From Alistipes megaguti (GTDB lineage: Bacteria > Bacteroidota > Bacteroidia > Bacteroidales > Rikenellaceae): DNA of 64,000 nucleotides. Below, piece after piece: positions 60,803 to 64,000 of this stretch. A program made the position numbers and the translations under genes. Numbering within the stretch: the stretch's first letter is position 1; every line of letters begins with the position of its first letter. A model generated the notes under the pieces. The model ran no database searches. It worked only from the letters and a program-made list of their open reading frames with translations, and had not been told where the DNA came from. The stretch is taken from assembly GCF_900604385.1 (NCBI RefSeq), contig NZ_LR027382.1:434001-498000 (forward strand). The letters run 5' to 3'.

Positions 60803-62002
60803 TTACGCCTCGGCGGGATTTTTCTCCGCCTCCTTCATCCGCCGCAGCGTGCGGACCATCATCCAGCCCGAGAGGGCCGAAAGGATCACCGCCGCCCCGT
60901 AGATCACCCCATAGAGGGTGTGGTTCTGCACCAGATCGATCAGCAGCGTGGAGGTGTTCTCGCCGGGGGTCACGAAGAGGATCATGAGCAGATAGGCCGC
61001 GGCATTGTTCAGCGCATGGAGGAGCATCGAGGGCCAGAGCGAATCGGTGGCCAGACAGACGTAGCCGAGCACCAGTCCGACGACCGTGGCGCTGACCACC
61101 TGGACGGGCTGCAGGTGCAGCACCCCGAAGAAGAGCGACGAAACGAGCCAGGCCACCGTCACGCCGTAGCGTTCGCGCAGACTGCCCAGCACCACGCCGC
61201 GGCAGAGCAGCTCCTCGAAAACGGGGGCCAGCACGATCAGCGAGACCATGGTCCACAGGCCGCGTCCGACCTCGAGCGAGACCTCGGGCAGCAGGCGCAG
61301 CAACGGCTCAAGGACGACACCGACGGCAAAGATCAGCACGAAGGCCCACAGCAGCAGGGTCGGGTTGAGTCCGCGGATCGAGAAGCGGGCCCAGCGTCCG
61401 CGTCCCCCGCGCACGTGCCGATAATAGAGTACGCCGCCCAGCGTCACACACATCGAGACGAAATAGAGTACGGCCATGATCTTGCCGACGACATCCTGCG
61501 TCAGGGTCGAGGCATCGCCGCCGTAACCCATCGCCACCAGGACGAACCGCCCCAGAACCCCGACCAGAATCTGGGCCACGAAGGCGATTCCCAGCATGGC
61601 CAGCAGATCGCCGAAGGTCGGGAAACGGCTCCCGCCCGGTTTCGGCGCTCCGGCCTGCGACGCATTGCCGCTCCCCGCCTGCGACGCACCGGCGGTCTCG
61701 GAAGCCCGGCCCGCATCCGTGGCACCGGCAGCTTCAGCACGCCCGGCAGCTTCAGCACGCCCGGCGGTTTCGGCCGCTCCGGGGATCTCGCGCTCCGGCG
61801 CCCCGGCGGCACCCGCTGTCTCAGCCGCCCCCGCAGTTTCGGCCGTCTTCCCAGTATTGGCCGCGCCCCCAGTTTCGGCCGCGCCCCCAGTTTCGGCCGC
61901 TCCGACGCCCGGGCCGGCCGCTCTTCCGGGAGTCTCCGTCCGGGACTCCCCCTGTTGCTTGTGTTCGTTCATCTCCTGCATGACGTTTTCCATCTGATCC
62001 AT
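60803..62002 (-). CDS. CPBP-family intramembrane metalloprotease with Ala-rich repeats
   Basis: This 399-residue protein has a low-complexity A/E/T/G-rich N-terminal cytoplasmic tail (about 25-125) with tandem AETGGA- and GRAEAA-type repeats. It then has about eight membrane helices. The CPBP (Abi) motifs are present: EEllcRG (APVFEELLCRGVVLG), FFGVLH and LLHALNNA. CPBP proteins include CAAX proteases and bacteriocin-immunity proteins. The substrate here is unknown. Two 18-bp perfect tandem repeats encode part of the tail. I chose ATG 62002, with 61993 also possible. Confidence 0.85.
   Translation of the reverse strand: MDQMENVMQEMNEHKQQGESRTETPGRAAGPGVGAAETGGAAETGGAANTGKTAETAGAAETAGAAGAPEREIPGAAETAGRAEAAGRAEAAGATDAGRASETAGASQAGSGNASQAGAPKPGGSRFPTFGDLLAMLGIAFVAQILVGVLGRFVLVAMGYGGDASTLTQDVVGKIMAVLYFVSMCVTLGGVLYYRHVRGGRGRWARFSIRGLNPTLLLWAFVLIFAVGVVLEPLLRLLPEVSLEVGRGLWTMVSLIVLAPVFEELLCRGVVLGSLRERYGVTVAWLVSSLFFGVLHLQPVQVVSATVVGLVLGYVCLATDSLWPSMLLHALNNAAAYLLMILFVTPGENTSTLLIDLVQNHTLYGVIYGAAVILSALSGWMMVRTLRRMKEAEKNPAEA
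61727..61898. repeat. 18-bp tandem repeats inside the CPBP gene
   Basis: Two perfect copies lie at 61727-61744 and 61745-61762 (ggcagcttcagcacgccc). Two perfect copies of a different unit lie at 61863-61880 and 61881-61898 (gcgcccccagtttcggcc). Both units are 18 bp, so copy changes keep the reading frame. They encode GRAEAA and AETGGA-type hexapeptides. Confidence 0.85.
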
Positions 62003-62083
62003 TGCGGGCGCTCCGCAACGGTCGGAGTCCCGCCGTCCGCTGCGCCCCACATATCGTGCCGGCCACGCCGGTACAACAGCCTC

Positions 62084-62091
62084 CAAAGATA
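62084..62091 (-). promoter_or_regulatory. -7 element of the CPBP gene
   Basis: The minus strand reads TATCTTTG, about 82 nt before the chosen start. No -33 element is clear. Confidence 0.45.
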
Positions 62092-62201
62092 CGAAAAATT
62101 CGCGGATGCATCCCCCTCATCCCGAAATTCTTCGCCTCCGCACGGCCGTACGGCGCCACACCCGCCCCCAGGGGCCATTTTACGAAAAGCTCGGCTCCGG
62201 A

Positions 62202-62233
62202 TTTGCACGGGCCATATTATTTGCGTAAATTTG
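62202..62233 (+). promoter_or_regulatory. parA promoter
   Basis: TTTG (62202-62205) and TAAATTTG (62226-62233) are 20 nt apart, a full consensus match. The parA start is 24 nt downstream. Confidence 0.82.
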
Positions 62234-62257
62234 CCTGCTTATAAACCGAATCTGAAA

Positions 62258-63028
62258 ATGGGAAAGGTAATCGCTTTAGCCAACCAGAAAGGCGGCGTGG
62301 GAAAGACCACCACGGCCATCAATCTGGCAGCTTCACTGGCCCTGCTGGGTAAGAAAGTGCTGCTGCTGGACGCCGATCCGCAGGCCAACGCCACCTCGGG
62401 GCTGGGCTTCGACATCAATCTCGAGGGCATCTACGAATGTCTCACCGGCGAGAAACAGCCCGAAGAGGTGATCCTCCACAGCGAAGACGTCAAAAACCTC
62501 TGGCTCCTCCCCTCGTCGATCGACCTGGTGGCCGCCGACACCGAACTGCCCAAGATGGAGAACGCCCACTTCGTCATGAAACGCATCGTCAACGCCGTGC
62601 GCGACCGCTTCGACTACATCTTCATCGACTGTTCCCCCTCGCTGGGATACACCACGGTCAACATCCTTACGGCCGCCGACTCGGTGCTGATCCCCGTCCA
62701 GTGCGAATACCTCGCCCTCGAAGGCCTTTCCAAACTGCTCAATACGATCCGCAAGATCAAATCGACCTTCAACCCCGCACTCGAAATCGAAGGCTTCCTG
62801 CTGACGATGTACATGCGCAACCGACTCAACAACCAGGTGGTCACCGAGGTCCGCGAACACTTCGGCGATCTGGCCTACGACACAATAATTCAGCGCAATA
62901 TCCGTTTGGGTGAAGCACCCTCACACGGAAAGCCCGTCATGCTTTACGATGCCGGCGCCGTCGGTTCGGAGAACTACTTGAACCTGGCCCGCGAATTCCT
63001 GAAGCGCAACCGCAAAAAACGCAACTGA
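62258..63028 (+). CDS. parA: ParA/Soj chromosome-partitioning ATPase
   Basis: This 256-residue deviant Walker ATPase has ALANQKGGVGKTTTAINLA (Walker A with signature K11), DADPQANATSGLG (A' box) and DYIFIDCSPSLGYTTVN (Walker B). It drives segregation of the replication-origin region together with ParB. I chose the ATG at 62258. The much longer open frame upstream runs antisense through the CPBP gene. A G9A11 tract (63041-63060) lies between it and parB. No parS-like palindrome was noticed. Confidence 0.95.
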   Translation: MGKVIALANQKGGVGKTTTAINLAASLALLGKKVLLLDADPQANATSGLGFDINLEGIYECLTGEKQPEEVILHSEDVKNLWLLPSSIDLVAADTELPKMENAHFVMKRIVNAVRDRFDYIFIDCSPSLGYTTVNILTAADSVLIPVQCEYLALEGLSKLLNTIRKIKSTFNPALEIEGFLLTMYMRNRLNNQVVTEVREHFGDLAYDTIIQRNIRLGEAPSHGKPVMLYDAGAVGSENYLNLAREFLKRNRKKRN

Positions 63029-63144
63029 CCGGAAGTAGGAGGGGGGGGGAAAAAAAAAAAATCGAGAGGTCGGGAAAGGGATCGCCAACGGCAACCGCCC
63101 GACCATCCGCCCGCTCCGTACCAATGATATAAAAGGAGAAGACT

Positions 63145-64000
63145 ATGAAATCACAGAAGGGATTAGGCCGGGGGCTCGACGCGATTTTCGGCAGCGAGCC
63201 CGTCGACGTGAAGCTCAAACCCATGAGCCAGATGACCGAGATCGAGATCGCCGACATCATCCCCAACCCCACCCAGCCGCGCAAGCAGTTCGACGAGGAG
63301 GCGCTCGACGAACTGGCCGACTCAATCCGCCAGCTGGGGGTTATCCAACCCGTGACAGTCAAGAAGACCGTCGACGGAAAATACATCCTCATCAGCGGTG
63401 AACGCCGCTGGCGGGCCGCCCGGCGTGCCGATCTGAAGACCCTGCCGGCCTACATCCGCGAGGTCGACGACGAGAACCTCCACGCCATGGCGCTGGTCGA
63501 GAACATCCAGCGCCAGGACCTCAACGCCATCGAAATCGCACTGGGCATGCAGCGTCTGATCGACGAGTGCCACCTGACGCAGGACGCCCTCTCGGAGAAG
63601 GTGGGCAAGAAGCGTTCGTCGGTGTCGAATTACCTGCGCCTGCTCAAACTCCCCGACGAGGTGCAGCTCGCCCTGAAGGAGGGACTCATCTCGATGGGCC
63701 ACGCCAAGGCCATCGCCGGCGCCCCCGAGGAGCAGCAGCTGCGCGTGTTGAAGCGCTGCATCAAGAAGGGGCTCTCGGTGCGCCAGGTCGAGGAGCTCGT
63801 CCGCACGCTGGCCGAAGCGCAGACCAAACCGGCTCCCGGTGCCGAGGAGGAGGAGTATCCCGAAAGTTACTCGCGGCTGGTCGAACAGCTCGAAAACTAC
63901 TTCTCGGAGGATATCTCGATCAAACGGTCGAAGAACGGCGGCGGCAAGATCGTCATCGGCTTCAACGACGACCGCGACATCGAACGATTCATCGAACGCT
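63145..64000 (+). CDS. parB: ParB/Spo0J chromosome-partitioning protein (partial)
   Basis: The first 285 codons are present and the frame is open to the window end. The N-terminal ParB/Srx domain has the CTPase motif ISGERRWRAARRA (about 81-93), ENIQRQDLNAIE, and the helix-turn-helix region with LTQDALSEKVGKKRSSVSNYLRLLKLPDEV and SMGHAKAI. A clear Shine-Dalgarno-like AGGAG precedes the start by 7 nt, unusual in this window. It follows parA on the same strand. Confidence 0.94.
   Translation, partial: MKSQKGLGRGLDAIFGSEPVDVKLKPMSQMTEIEIADIIPNPTQPRKQFDEEALDELADSIRQLGVIQPVTVKKTVDGKYILISGERRWRAARRADLKTLPAYIREVDDENLHAMALVENIQRQDLNAIEIALGMQRLIDECHLTQDALSEKVGKKRSSVSNYLRLLKLPDEVQLALKEGLISMGHAKAIAGAPEEQQLRVLKRCIKKGLSVRQVEELVRTLAEAQTKPAPGAEEEEYPESYSRLVEQLENYFSEDISIKRSKNGGGKIVIGFNDDRDIERFIER

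Noticed and set aside
62240..64000. parS site or replication origin near parAB
   Set aside because: No TGTTnCACGTGAAACA-like palindrome or DnaA-box cluster was noticed by eye.

Overview
The window reads as chromosomal DNA of a high-GC gut-type Bacteroidales bacterium, most like Alistipes/Rikenellaceae. The evidence is SusC/SusD pairs, surface lipoproteins with TIG repeats, an OstA-like protein, DsbD, and repeated Bacteroidetes promoters (-33 TTTG and -7 TAnnTTTG, 19-21 nt apart). Genus is inference. No rRNA, tRNA, CRISPR array, insertion sequence or integrase was seen.

Layout. 1-2092 (minus): an ECF sigma factor, a putative anti-sigma protein, an outer-membrane barrel protein and a DUF4252 protein cut by the window edge. 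2304-5611 (plus): a PspC / PadR / GIN-domain envelope operon. 5751-7800: pfkA and a PfkB-family sugar/nucleoside kinase. 7888-9162: an AT-rich, two-TM NUDIX gene that looks foreign, preceded by a perfect 14-bp inverted repeat. 9159-12124: a glycosyltransferase and dsbD. 12268-15635: a small CxxC protein and a family-2 beta-galactosidase. 15854-21348: an RND efflux operon. 21552-22570: a thioredoxin / ferredoxin / Cys-rich MarR operon.

22794-45513 is an alginate-type polysaccharide utilization locus. It holds a FadR-type GntR regulator, a PL7-like lipoprotein lyase, two esterases, a PL38/PL5-like lyase, an SDR reductase, a hexuronate-type MFS transporter, a KdgF-like cupin, a PL17 exolyase, two PL6 lyases, two TIG-repeat glycan-binding lipoproteins, SusD and SusC. 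Surface lipoproteins and SusCD would capture and import oligosaccharides, the lyases would cut them to unsaturated uronate, KdgF would linearise it to DEH, and the SDR would reduce DEH to KDG. KDG kinase and KDPG aldolase are not in the window. UxuR/ExuR-like palindromes lie exactly 11 nt downstream of the -7 element at three promoters of this locus, which points to one repressor. The susC reading frame is broken at a G8 tract.

46040-50866: iorA, iorB, an aminotransferase and a CoA-transferase form a likely aryl-pyruvate (aromatic amino acid) fermentation operon. 51062-55753: an AspT/YidE-type transporter, an MscS channel, a NUDIX hydrolase and an MFS pump. 55939-62002 (minus): OstA-like, SurA-like and lipoprotein PPIase genes with a CPBP protease upstream. 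62258-64000: parA and the start of parB.
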